Assembly (NCBI GenBank): GCA_006384855.1
Contig: VCJN01003033.1
Location: forward strand, 18,501-82,500
Direction: 5' to 3'
Source of the DNA: Tetraselmis striata
Taxonomy: Eukaryota; Chlorophyta; Chlorodendrophyceae; Chlorodendrales; Chlorodendraceae
DNA: 64,000 bases
Notes under the pieces: generated by a model
Seen by the model: only the letters and a program-made list of their open reading frames with translations
Database searches by the model: none
What the model was told of the DNA's origin: nothing
Part shown: positions 1 through 9,695 of the stretch, one piece after another
Numbering within the stretch: position 1 is the stretch's first letter
Layout: every line of letters begins with the position of its first letter
Position numbers and translations under genes: made by a program

Positions 1-155
1 TAGTCCTGTGAGGGATCGAAGGCGATGATGGATCCCTCAAGATCGGTGCTGCTGCCGGTGGGAAAGAGCTCAAACGATGCAATAGGGGGGCCCTGGAGTG
101 GGCATGTGCACAGAGTGAATTCCAGATATGTCGCATGAGGATTGCCAAGCAGGGA

Positions 156-1199
156 TCAGCGCAAGTGTTCAGGACGCCGGTAGAGCCAGCAAGCAACCGC
201 TTGAGCACACTGTTGTGCTGTGATGGTGGAATACGCACCTGCACCGGGCTCCATGCATATGCCGGCTCTCGAGCACACCGCATTTCCGTGGCAGACGCTG
301 TCGTCTCCAGCGCAGCCCGCCATGCCAATGGCACACTTACAATCAGAGGTGCACCGGTGGTCGTTGTATTCCTCGAAGCTGCGGAGCCCGGAGACGCACT
401 GATACATGAGGCGGATCTGGTCGACGTCCAGGTTGTCGGCGCCATCAATCTGGCCGATGAAGTTGCCGCCCGCGTTGATGGTGGTGCCGCCGTTGGCTGA
501 AAAATAGGTGCTCCCATAGTGCATCACTGAGAGGTAGTCATACGGAGTCCCCATGGGGTCGGCATAGCTGACCTTATCAAAGTTATTCTCGGACCCTGCC
601 TTGATGTTTTGGAAGTTGATGGTGACATAGTCGTCTCTGTCTGGCCGGGACTGCTCGTGGAAGAAGCCGAGTGCATGCATGACCTCGTGCTCTATGATAT
701 CCGTGTAGACGCATCCATTCGGTGAGAGGTTGAGAGTCTGACCGCCTGCCGCGAAGGAGGTCTTTCCGATGTAGGACCAGCAGCCATCGGACTTGGACTC
801 TATCGAGATCCACTCAGCGTCGACCCCGACGACCCTCGGACGGAAACGAAGGATGCCGATTCGGTCGCCAAATGCGGCGAGCGCGCTGTCGATTGTCGCC
901 CGCTGCTCGATGGTGAAAACGTTCCCGTCCCCTAAGGCATACGGAACATCGAGAATGCCATCGACACCGGGGTTGTGCCTCCACAGTCGTGAGAGGTAGC
1001 GCACGTCGGCGCCACGGACCGTCGCGATATCCTCGAGACTATGGAGCTCGTCCTCAGCAGGCTTGACGAGGCGGCCCGCCTTTACCTCCTCCTCGGCGAA
1101 TTCGACGCCGAAAAAGGCGCTGATGCTGCTGTAGTCTGGAGCCAGGCATCCGTGGATGAGGTTCGGATTCTCTGCGGCATTGCGGCGGCAACAGAACAT
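156..1199 (-). CDS. Astacin-family zinc metalloprotease
   Basis: This 347-residue reading frame contains the astacin zinc-binding signature HEVMHALGFFHEQSRPDR (residues 171-188), in which three histidines bind zinc and the glutamate is the general base. The Met-turn SVMHY follows at about 224-228; its tyrosine is the usual fifth zinc ligand. The region before the signature matches the start of an astacin catalytic domain. After residue 260 comes a cysteine-rich tail with about ten cysteines, as in secreted astacins with EGF-like or similar modules. Astacins are secreted endopeptidases made with a signal peptide and propeptide. This frame begins without a signal peptide, so the methionine at 1199 is probably not the true start. 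A frame with a clear signal peptide lies just upstream on the same strand (1571-1996) and is the likely first exon. The family call is secure; the 5' structure is not. Confidence 0.9.
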   Translation of the reverse strand: MFCCRRNAAENPNLIHGCLAPDYSSISAFFGVEFAEEEVKAGRLVKPAEDELHSLEDIATVRGADVRYLSRLWRHNPGVDGILDVPYALGDGNVFTIEQRATIDSALAAFGDRIGILRFRPRVVGVDAEWISIESKSDGCWSYIGKTSFAAGGQTLNLSPNGCVYTDIIEHEVMHALGFFHEQSRPDRDDYVTINFQNIKAGSENNFDKVSYADPMGTPYDYLSVMHYGSTYFSANGGTTINAGGNFIGQIDGADNLDVDQIRLMYQCVSGLRSFEEYNDHRCTSDCKCAIGMAGCAGDDSVCHGNAVCSRAGICMEPGAGAYSTITAQQCAQAVACWLYRRPEHLR

Positions 1200-1570
1200 T
1201 GAGTGGCCTCAACATCGAAGATAGATTTGCCACTTACACCAATTTTCAGCCGCCACCTGTACGGGTACGACAGATCGACGGCCTTCCCACAGCGCTAGGT
1301 GGGGCGCGACAGTATCAGCCGTGTAGTGGCTTGCGCTGCCATATCAGCTACTACCCGCCGCGCGACTCTCACCCGCGCAGCATTGAAATCTCGGCGCACG
1401 CACAGGCAGAGACAAATATGCCGATGGCAGCCTATGTCCGATAGTGCACGGGTGGCGGCGGTAGGAAGGCTCAAGTGCCTGATATGATAAGTAGGTTGCT
1501 ACAGACATGTATGAGGTCATAATTAAACTGTTTGGTTACAGGGAGAGCGTCCAGAGAATGCACGCAAAGG

Positions 1571-1996
1571 TCATAATTCGACCACAGTCTGCGCAGACGA
1601 AGTGACAGTATTCAAAGGATTGCCTTCAAGAATTTCCCGTCGCGACTGCTTAGCAGATTGGGCAGAATTTTCCATAGATACGGGCAGGCCCTCATCACCT
1701 CTGGCGTTTACCGCTTCTTCATTCCGTTCGTGTCTGTGTTCTCCAGCAGTTTTCGGTGAAAACGGGGCGGTGTCATCAAAGACTACCCGCGCGGTAGGGG
1801 TCTGGATAGGCGGTGTGGACAACGGCACGGTGGGGTGGACGGGGCCGGGAGGGTCGGACAAGAACGAGCGGAGCGAGCGCCCGTGGACAGCTGACACCGA
1901 GGTCAACAACAGCAGCGCCGCCAGAGGTGCTCTGAAGGCGTTTTTGCATGCCTTCCTCAGGAGCATGGCGGCCCGCAGACTGTTGCTGGCAGACAA
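1571..1996 (-). CDS. Probable signal-peptide first exon of the astacin gene
   Basis: This 141-residue frame has a typical eukaryotic signal peptide if translation starts at its eleventh residue: a basic start, the hydrophobic core APLAALLLLTSVSA and a likely cleavage after AVHG. The rest is proline- and serine-rich with no recognised domain, as expected of a propeptide or linker. It lies about 370 bases upstream of the astacin catalytic frame on the same strand, and that frame lacks a secretion signal. I infer the two are exons of one gene, but I could not fix the donor and acceptor. It could instead be a separate small secreted protein. Confidence 0.45.
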   Translation of the reverse strand: MSASNSLRAAMLLRKACKNAFRAPLAALLLLTSVSAVHGRSLRSFLSDPPGPVHPTVPLSTPPIQTPTARVVFDDTAPFSPKTAGEHRHERNEEAVNARGDEGLPVSMENSAQSAKQSRREILEGNPLNTVTSSAQTVVEL

Positions 1997-1999
1997 CGA

Positions 2000-2999
2000 G
2001 TATTCGCGTTTACGGGCAGTAGTACGTCGCGCGCCTATTCGTAGCGCCGCTCTGACGCTGGTCGGTGCTCACCGCATCCGTACAAGATCCTGCAGGTGCT
2101 GATACGCATTTGTCAGGCGCTGCTTTCTTAAAGGATAAACGTGCGGGTGGCCTGAGCTCGCGTGGTGCCACACAGAACAGACGCGGGTGGAGGTGAGGTC
2201 GTGGCATGGCGGTACTAACTGCTGGCTGTGTCGACACTACAGGTAGAATAATAATAATATAAATGTTCTGAACTACCAGTAGTTTATGTGGATTCTCTTA
2301 CTGTACGGGATAGCCCTGGCGCGGCGCCTGGAGCGCGCGTGCCCGCGCATAATTGAGGGGGCCCGGTCAGGGCCACCACCTGCATCCACGGCGGACCGAC
2401 CGATCACTGGGCCACCTGTAACCAAGAAGAGAAATATTCACCGACCGGTCACTCTCCTTTTCTGTGGCACGCTCCATCGAGCGAATCACAGCAAAGTCGA
2501 GGCATTTTTGCCGCGCAGGGTGCCGCCGGTCTTCCGCCATCGTCCCATGCTGTACGGCGAGCTTTCGGCGCCCCCCCCCCCCCCCCCCCCCCCCTGCTGC
2601 CCCCCTGGAAAAACCCGTAATAGGGTATGTGAGGGTATTGGACCCGCGCCGCTTGCAACTTGCTAACTACTACCCGCGAACGAGATGCTGAGTACTCGGC
2701 TACTCGCCCAACGCGAGTAGAGGACGAAGCCGCAGCGCTTCCCCACTCAGTGGAACAAGGTCCAAGCCCTTCGACCGGTGTCGACCAATAGTAACATGGC
2801 TGCCCCTCCCGTGTGGGCGTGGCTCGATCCGCACCGGTCCCTACTCGGCGTAGGTGCCGAGATGCGCTCCGATTGGGGCGCATGCCGGCGCATGCCCGTC
2901 GTCTAATACAGATTCGAAACCAAGGTGACACCACATTGCCAGTGGCCAAGCCAGTGGCACATGGCTACTCCCACGCCGCGGCACTTCCACTGTGCCGCG
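2000..2999. other. Intergenic, no gene recognised
   Basis: About 1 kb without a convincing coding region. It holds an uninterrupted run of 24 C at 2571-2594 and a short AATAAT-rich stretch near 2248-2262. The small frames that cross the C run are low-complexity artefacts. Confidence 0.5.
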
Positions 3000-3640
3000 C
3001 ACCGTGGACCCTGACGCCGATGCGGAGAGGGCCAACATAGCGATAGGGCGCTCTGCTCGCCCCCCTCGCGACATCCATCGCGCCGATTCCTTTCCCCCGA
3101 CTCCCCTTGTATGAGACAAGCATCGCGTCCAACGTAATCTCGGCAACTGGCAAGCCGTTGGTGCGAGTCGGCTGAATTTCTAGAGATATACGCGTCCCCT
3201 TTTCGGAAGGGCTTGCCCCCTCTTCCTTTCATCATGCCTGGGGTGTCAATGGAGGATGCTACTCCGGCCCAACTGAACTTCATGGACATTGAATTGGCTC
3301 GCTTCCTGGCCGTTGGGGCCTGGGAACGAGGCTACTGTGCAAAATGGGTGTCCCAGTTGCTATTCCTGGTTCCTAAGCCCGGAACAAACAAATGGAGGCT
3401 CATCATTGACCTTCGCCCCCATAACCGCTACTGCGAGACGCGCGGTCATCTTTCGTTCGAGACGCTTTCGTATATATATGCGCAATCTGGGACGCCTTGG
3501 GGATTACATGTTGCATATGGACGTGCGAGATGGGTGTTACGGGGTTGGAATCACCTTTGAGGACAGGGACTTTTTCACTGTCGATTACCGCGGCACTATG
3601 TAGTAACTGGCTGGCCTACACATAGGTTGGCCTTTGTCCC
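3000..3640 (+). mobile_element. Fossil DIRS/PAT-like retroelement fragment (reverse transcriptase part)
   Basis: A fossil piece of a tyrosine-recombinase retroelement. The sequence LLFLVPKPGTNKWRLIIDLR is the typical entry to the reverse transcriptase of DIRS/PAT/Ngaro elements, and the first catalytic block (DYMLHMDVRDG) and a following DRDFFTV block can also be seen. Only the N-terminal part of the reverse transcriptase is recognisable. No gag, RNase H or recombinase part is present here. It is broken, with at least one break within the visible part, and its ends cannot be placed exactly. It abuts LINE D remains to the right. Confidence 0.7.
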
Positions 3641-3721
3641 CTTCCTACTCAACAGCACGCTTAGACTCCTCAACGAGCTGCCTTGCAAGTCCTAAACGGT
3701 GGTCGCTAGCACGTACTATCC

Positions 3722-4697
3722 ATGGACGCGGGCAACAAACCCATGACCGACTTCTCCTCCCCCAACAACGACATCATGATCTCCGGCGTAACCGACATAA
3801 TCAAACACACAGTCCCGTACATCAACATCCCCGACCGCCTAGCGGATACCCAAGAAGGGGGAAGCGAAGGCCCCAACGCCGCACAAGCACCCACCCCGCT
3901 CCCCACAACCGTGCTACCCCAACACCTCCGCCCTTTACACTGCAAGTCGGACGCGGTACGCATCGTCGGCTTCGACTGGGACCCGGCCACTGAAATCATA
4001 TCTCTCAGCAGCGATCCCAGGGCAGTCCAAAAAGTACAGATAATCGAATTCAAATACTGCACTGATCTCAATCATGCCACCGTACACGCTCTCATCCGCG
4101 AAAATCCCAACACATGGTGAGCGCCCTACGTCGTCAAGGTTGGCAGTGTCCCACGGAAATCATCCCCGTCATCATGGGCTGCAGCGGTCCCGGCATGCAC
4201 AAGCTCACACTAGTAGCCATCCACAACCGCACGGTCCTCCGCCCCAAGAAGCAACCCCCGGACAAACCCCCTCCACCTCTCAGCACCGCTGCAATCCGCC
4301 TTTGTAGAAATCTCTATAGACGCTCAATCGGATGGTTACATACTCTCCTCCGCATATCCCGACAGTCCCTCGAACTTACCATGCCCAACCCCAATACCTC
4401 CCAAAACCGGAACACACACCCACCATTAACAGCCACGCTTTCGAAGATCACCATACATGACACCCCCGCTACGGTAGGAGGGGGGGGGGGGGGGGGGGGG
4501 ACAATACCAAGCGGCATGGAAGGAGGGCGCGGGCGAAGAGGAGGAAGGCCGGAAGTTGCATCCATAATCCCTAGGGTTCCCACAGCTGTTGGATAAAGCA
4601 GGTCCTAAAAACAACTCGGGTTAGGCAGTGGAGCGCAGCAAGTCAGCACGTTGTACTTCAGTTTCAGGTCCAATTTCAATTTCAATTTCAATTTCGC
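3722..4697 (+). mobile_element. LINE family D, 3' portion with TTTCAA-repeat tail
   Basis: The first part reads VQIIEFKYCTDLNHATVHAL, then in a shifted frame RRQGWQCPTEIIPVIMGCSG. This D/E-x-K-like block followed by a hydrophobic I-x-P-V-I-x-G strand resembles the nuclease-like domain near the C-terminus of many algal and oomycete non-LTR retrotransposon proteins. A proline-rich segment follows, broken by 21 G at 4480-4500. The end carries about four to five copies of a TTTCAA-type repeat (4655-4697), a common LINE 3' terminus. The last 200 bases resemble 62400-62590, which also ends in the same repeat, so this is a family 3' end and not chance. The frame is interrupted and the copy is dead. 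Assignment to a named LINE clade is not possible from sequence alone. Confidence 0.55.
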
Positions 4698-6740
4698 GAT
4701 GCCATGTCGCGAGGGCGCGTGACGCGGGCGGTGCCTCGCAGGACAGTAGCGACCGTCCCGACGGCATGTGCGTCCTCCGTCATCCGCACCGGTTATTTGT
4801 TGTGGTAGGTGTAGCTGCCGTTGTACACATGTGTGACGCACGGCGGCCATGGTACCGCACGTGTCCGCCACACAGAACCTCCGGAGTTTGAACCACTGCA
4901 AAAGGTTGCTCCTCTGCCAGCGGGAGCCCCGTAGCCCGTAGTGTGACTCAGCTACGGGTGTTGAGGTTTAGCCCCCCCCCCCCCCCCCCCTCACCTCCCG
5001 CCCCCCCCCCCCCCCCCCCCCGCTGGAGCTCCACCACCTTGGTGTGCACATGGTCACCAAAACTGTCTCGGCTGCCAACCTAGGGCAGGACTGGGAAACC
5101 ACCTCGGATGCACGAACCAGGTAAACCACAATTGCCGGGGCTGTCTGTCGCTGCCGATGAAGTAATTTGTAATTTGAAATTTCTTATTCACTCTTGTTAC
5201 ATCGTTGTTCATTTTCAGTGTTTTCTGCTAAGCAGCAGCCTGTCTTACGGCCAGACCACGCGAACCTGCATAGGGTCTGCTGCCTACCACCATTGCGCGT
5301 AACGTGTGGTCCTCTGAAGGCCAATTGATGAAGTAACGCATGAGCGTAGCACAACGACTCGCGCCGACAACTTGGTTCCCGGTGCGGACTTGACCAGCCG
5401 CGACCCTCACGCGCACATGTACGCGAAGCCGCCACCGAAGGCAGCGAGCTGGAAGATGGCAGGCGTGCTGAATCCGTCCAAGACAGCACGGCTCCCGCGC
5501 CATGAGGCATCCCGTACTGAAACCTTGTGGTACCGGTAATTTAACCGGTTGAAACCACATGCTGACTGTACGGATTGCGCTAGGACAGTAAAAAGTGTTG
5601 GGAAACCCTAAACCCCATAAACAGGTTTACATCATAATCGCGAGCTGCTCTGTTATTTGCTTTGGAGCAGGAGGGGCGCAAAAAGATATTGCTGAACTAC
5701 CCTATGTCCCTTTTCTTCAGGGCCCGGACCCCCCCCCCCCCCCCCCCTCTGCCCCCCAGGGCGGGCGGGGCACCCTCAACCCTGCGCTGAAGTACTGGTA
5801 CCCCTCTTGGGGCGGGCAGGCATGTTGGGGGCGGGATGTTGCACGGCTGCTTACACATGCACGCCATTGATGCCACTACCTTTGTTGATGCACTACCGAC
5901 ATGCACTACCTTCCATGCTGTTCTGGTGCATGTTATACCGCGGAAGCAGGGCCTAGCCAGGCAAGCTCCCACCAGGCAGTGCGCCGCCGCCAGGAGTCCG
6001 CGTTATCAATAGTCATCATTACAGGGTGCTTGTACTACGGGCAGAAGCGGCAGCATGCCGCCAGGGCCATGCTGATGAAGGAATGAAACCGTCAATCCTT
6101 ACAGGGTATGTACTCATACGTTCATTATTTCGTGTGGTGCACGGCATGGCGCCCCATGATGGCGGTGCATCATCTCTTGTCTGTGACCCAGTCTTAGTCA
6201 TACCGCCTGTTTTCGGGCGATAGATAAAGCTGCAAGGGTTAGCACCAGACCGGTATGGACGCACCAGCAGGGTAAATATACGAACATCGCGCTCAAATGT
6301 AGGACAGGGCATGTGCAGATAGCAAGCAGCACCCCCCCCCTTGTTGCATGCCTATCTGGTATCCAGGGCAGGTTACCGTAACTATGCCATGTTGTTATTC
6401 CTGGCCATGCGCTTGGCGTATTACAACACCAGGATATTGGCGCTCTGCCCGCAATGCAGCCGCAGCTGTCCTTAAATACCACAGTCCAAGGCTTTGCGCC
6501 CCAAGCAGCTCCGCTTGGTGTCATTGAGCCTACTAGGGTAGAATGCGATGCCTTGCCATCGCCATCTTGTCATCACCATCATCTTCAACGGAGGGAATGT
6601 CCTGGTGGTGGAGCCAGTCTACAGGGCGGCACTGGAATACATACACTACTTGACGCCTGCAGCTACACATTTGCATAAGCAATACATACACACACGGCAT
6701 GTACAACAAACGCCTGCCGCACCAAGGGTACGCCCCTCCA
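4698..6740. other. Intergenic, no gene recognised
   Basis: Two kilobases with no frame I can assign. They contain three long C runs (4972-4990, 5001-5021, 5729-5747), the first two only ten bases apart, and a shorter C run near 6332. Short frames here have no conserved motif. Confidence 0.5.
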
Positions 6741-8456
6741 TCAGGGATTCGCCGCCTCCCCGAGACAGCGAACCAACGTCAGTCCCGGCAGCATTGCCTC
6801 CACCTGTTCCAGCGCCTCGGGCGACATCTCCTCGCAGCCGGAGACGTCCAGGTGGGTGAGGCCGGCGCACCGCCCCAGCGGCGCCAACGCATGGTCCGTG
6901 AGCTGCCCGCAGCCGCGCAGGGAGAGCCACGCCAGGCTGGGCGCGCCGGCAAGACCCGCCACTGCGGCGTCGGTGATGTGGAGGCAGTTGTCGAGCCGGA
7001 GGCGACTCAGCCGCGGGAGCCGCAGCGCCTCTGCCAGGCCTGCATCAGTGAGGCGGTGGTGTTCGTGGTCGAGGTCGCCCTCGTCGTTGGCCCTGCTGCC
7101 GGTCCAGAACGCAGAGAGTGCGGGGTAGGTGCTGGGACGGGAGAGGTCGAGGTGGGTGAGGCTGGTGAGCGACTCTGCCAACAGCGCCAGGTGGCCATCG
7201 TTCACGAACGGGCTCTCGCCCAGGTGGAGGGCGGTCAGCCCGCTGTGGTGGAGCAGCCAGCGCAGGTCGCCGGCGCCGTGCATGACGCCCGTGCGGCCGA
7301 TGTCGAGCTCCGTGAGCGCAGTCAGCGCCGCCAGGTGCGTCATGCCCTCCTCAACGTCGATGTCGCGACAGCCCGAGAGGCGCAGGGTGCGCAGGCCGGT
7401 GAGGTCCGCCAGCTCCTCCAGCCAGCAGTCGAGGAACAACCCCTCGAAGTACTTCGGGTAGGACAGGTCAAGGGCGGTGAGCGTGGTGAGCGGCGCAAGC
7501 GCGGCAAGGCACTCGTCGCACAGGTCGCAGCGGCTCATGTGGAGACCCGTCAGGCTGTGCAAGGCGGTCAGCCCCTCCAGTGCGTCAGCGGCGTACAGGT
7601 CCGCCACCGGGCTGCCCGACAGGTCCAGCGTCCGCAGGCCCGACAGCGCGCCCAGTGCTGCAAGTCCGGCCTCCGTGACGCCGCGGCCGACAGTCAGCTT
7701 GAGGGAGGCCAGGCGCGGCGCGGTGGCCGCCAGATGCTGCAGCGTGCCGTCCTCGCGCAGCGGGCGGCAGGGGCGGTCACGGCCCAGCTCCAGCGATGTC
7801 AGCTGCGGCAGCGCGCCGGGCGCCAGGCTGGCCAGCAGGCGGTGCGGGTAGAAGCCCATGCCCTGCAGGTCGAGGGCGGTGAGGGCGGTGAGGGCGGCGA
7901 GCGCGGCGCCGCTCGTGACCAGCGGGCCGGGCTCCAGCTGCAGGGACGCGAGCCCCGGCAGGGCTGCGGCCAGCTGCGCGAGCCCGGCGTCACTCATGTA
8001 GCAGCTGCCGCCGGCGAGGCCCAGCGAGGTCAGCCGCCGCAGGCCGCCATCCGCCACCATCGCCGGCACCACCCTGTCCACCTCCTCCCCCTCCTCCGTC
8101 GCCAGCAGCGCGCTCAATGTGGCCAGCCCGCGCAGCCGGGCCGCCGCCCGCAGCTCCTCTGGACGCACGCCGCGCCACCGCAGCTCCGTCACCCTGGCGA
8201 ACTTGGCCTCCCAGGGCGTGCTGGGAGCAGGGCCCACCACCGACACCCGCCGCGGGGACAGGTGCTTGGACCAGTGCTGGCAGGCCAGCCGGCAGGCGGC
8301 CAGCTGCGACAGCGGCAGCGCCCCCACCAGCAGCTCCAGCAGCTCCATCGGGAGCACCGCCCAGCCACCGGCGTTCCCATCCTCGCCCCCAGTCATCGGC
8401 GCGCGCTGACGCCAAGGCTGGGCCCGCGCCCGTGCCTTGCCTCGTCCCGGACGCAA
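6741..8456 (-). CDS. F-box and leucine-rich-repeat protein (FBXL/AMN1-like)
   Basis: A single uninterrupted 571-residue frame. Residues about 34-68 (LPMELLELLVGALPLSQLAA and the following C-x-W block) form an F-box, the segment that binds SKP1 in SCF ubiquitin ligases. From about residue 90 to the end there are roughly 15 leucine-rich repeats of the cysteine-containing type, for example LTSLGLAGGSCYMSDAGLAQ and LAWLSLRGCGQLTDHALAPL, as in FBXL and AMN1 proteins. In such proteins the repeat arc selects the substrate for ubiquitination. The true start could be the methionine at residue 21, which still precedes the F-box. The GC-rich composition keeps the opposite strand open as well (604 codons), but only this strand shows domain structure. 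A 3' stub of LINE B and a copia element lie 0.5-0.75 kb upstream of its start. Confidence 0.88.
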   Translation of the reverse strand: MRPGRGKARARAQPWRQRAPMTGGEDGNAGGWAVLPMELLELLVGALPLSQLAACRLACQHWSKHLSPRRVSVVGPAPSTPWEAKFARVTELRWRGVRPEELRAAARLRGLATLSALLATEEGEEVDRVVPAMVADGGLRRLTSLGLAGGSCYMSDAGLAQLAAALPGLASLQLEPGPLVTSGAALAALTALTALDLQGMGFYPHRLLASLAPGALPQLTSLELGRDRPCRPLREDGTLQHLAATAPRLASLKLTVGRGVTEAGLAALGALSGLRTLDLSGSPVADLYAADALEGLTALHSLTGLHMSRCDLCDECLAALAPLTTLTALDLSYPKYFEGLFLDCWLEELADLTGLRTLRLSGCRDIDVEEGMTHLAALTALTELDIGRTGVMHGAGDLRWLLHHSGLTALHLGESPFVNDGHLALLAESLTSLTHLDLSRPSTYPALSAFWTGSRANDEGDLDHEHHRLTDAGLAEALRLPRLSRLRLDNCLHITDAAVAGLAGAPSLAWLSLRGCGQLTDHALAPLGRCAGLTHLDVSGCEEMSPEALEQVEAMLPGLTLVRCLGEAANP

Positions 8457-8944
8457 AAATGGATATCGGCCCGCTTCCCCAGCTCTGCGCCTCCAGCCTC
8501 AAGCAAGCCCTGACCTCTCAGCTCGCTTGTGCCACGCAGAGAGTGTGGCTTTCGAAGCGTGTCGCTGGCTGAGGTTGTGAGCGCGCTGACTTCGCCCAGT
8601 AGCCGGGACGGTGCTGACCTGGTCAGCACGCGACTGGTGCACGGTACGCTGAGCTTGCCTTTGGTTGCAAGTGAGGTCGCCCCAGGAGTCCAGGGTGGCC
8701 GATGGGTCGCTGAGAAAGTCGCCCCCCTTCAGCATCATCGTGATCTCCGCTCATATCGCTGAGCGCGGACGCGGAGGCTGACACGGCCACCGGTTGGACG
8801 ACGACCACCACCACTACGACCGTCGACCGCGCGCCACGCCAGCAGTCGTCGTACTGGTACCCTCGTCCTGCATTTACGGATGTCTGATTTTCGTTGCTGT
8901 TATTGTTACTTTTATTTTAAAAATTCGATATATCCGGGATCTAT

Positions 8945-9085
8945 ATACCGTGCGCGCACATATATCACTAATCCATCGCGCCTCGTGCGGGATGCGGGCC
9001 GCTTTTATTACGCGGCGCTAGCAGTACAGGTACAGGGTACATGTAGCTTGCTGTGTTGATCTGTATTTATTTGTGCTCGTACTGC
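8945..9085 (+). mobile_element. LINE family B, 3' stub
   Basis: About 140 bases match the 3' end of the near-complete LINE B copy at 40.6-45.2 kb, including the last codons of its protein (compare RLMRDAGRF there with the decayed ASCGMRAAF here) and the GCTTGCTGTGTTGAT tail. It is a severely 5'-truncated insertion, as LINEs commonly produce. A shared run GGTGGATTTGTTAC follows here and also after the other truncated copy near 21.16 kb. Confidence 0.65.
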
Positions 9086-9204
9086 TTTTAGCGGTAGGTG
9101 GATTTGTTACTGGCCTTCTGTAGTTCACACTTGGCGGGGGGAGTGGTTTGGTTTAAAATTCTACACGGGGCGGCGGAAGAGTCGGTTGCAAGCAAAGTAC
9201 CGGT

Positions 9205-9695
9205 TGTTGGAGGGAGATTGTCGAAGTGATGGCTGAGTGGCACTGTCACTAGGGGAAGAGTCGGCGAGAGTTGGCACGCATGCGTCGAGTCACGTCGAGT
9301 GCCAACAAGCAAGATGCAAGCTGGAAAGGCAAAGGGTTGCTGTGAGCCGTGGGCGATGGACGAAAGGTAGTCGTTGTCGCCGTGGTGATGGCTGAGTGGC
9401 ACTGTCACGAGAGAGAAGGGGTGAGTCGGAACATTTCTGGGAAGAGCGGTTGACTGAATTTACAGGGAGCTGAGGCTGACAATTTATACCCGCCGGCTAG
9501 GTGTCGACTAGGGCAGACACCGCTCCATCAAAGAAGGCAATCTGTCAAAGAAGTGCAAATGTCGTACTCTGGTAGTATATGGGTGGCGTACATCTTAGGC
9601 ACATGTACGGCAGTCAGCACTTCACTGGAACATGCGGATTTCACAGAGAGAAAATGCGGATTCAGGTAGGGTACCGGGGTACCCTGGGTCCAACA
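9205..9695 (-). repeat. Copia 3' LTR
   Basis: This 491-bp LTR begins TGTTGG and ends CCAACA on the plus strand, the usual copia terminal inversion. It pairs with 13308-13797. Confidence 0.88.

Noticed and set aside
2286-2949. Overlapping frames around the 24-C run
   Set aside because: They are held open by proline or glycine runs from the homopolymer and show no conserved motif.
6699-8513. A 604-codon plus-strand frame opposite the F-box/LRR gene
   Set aside because: It is a GC-rich antisense shadow with no domain pattern. The minus strand shows an F-box and regular leucine-rich repeats.
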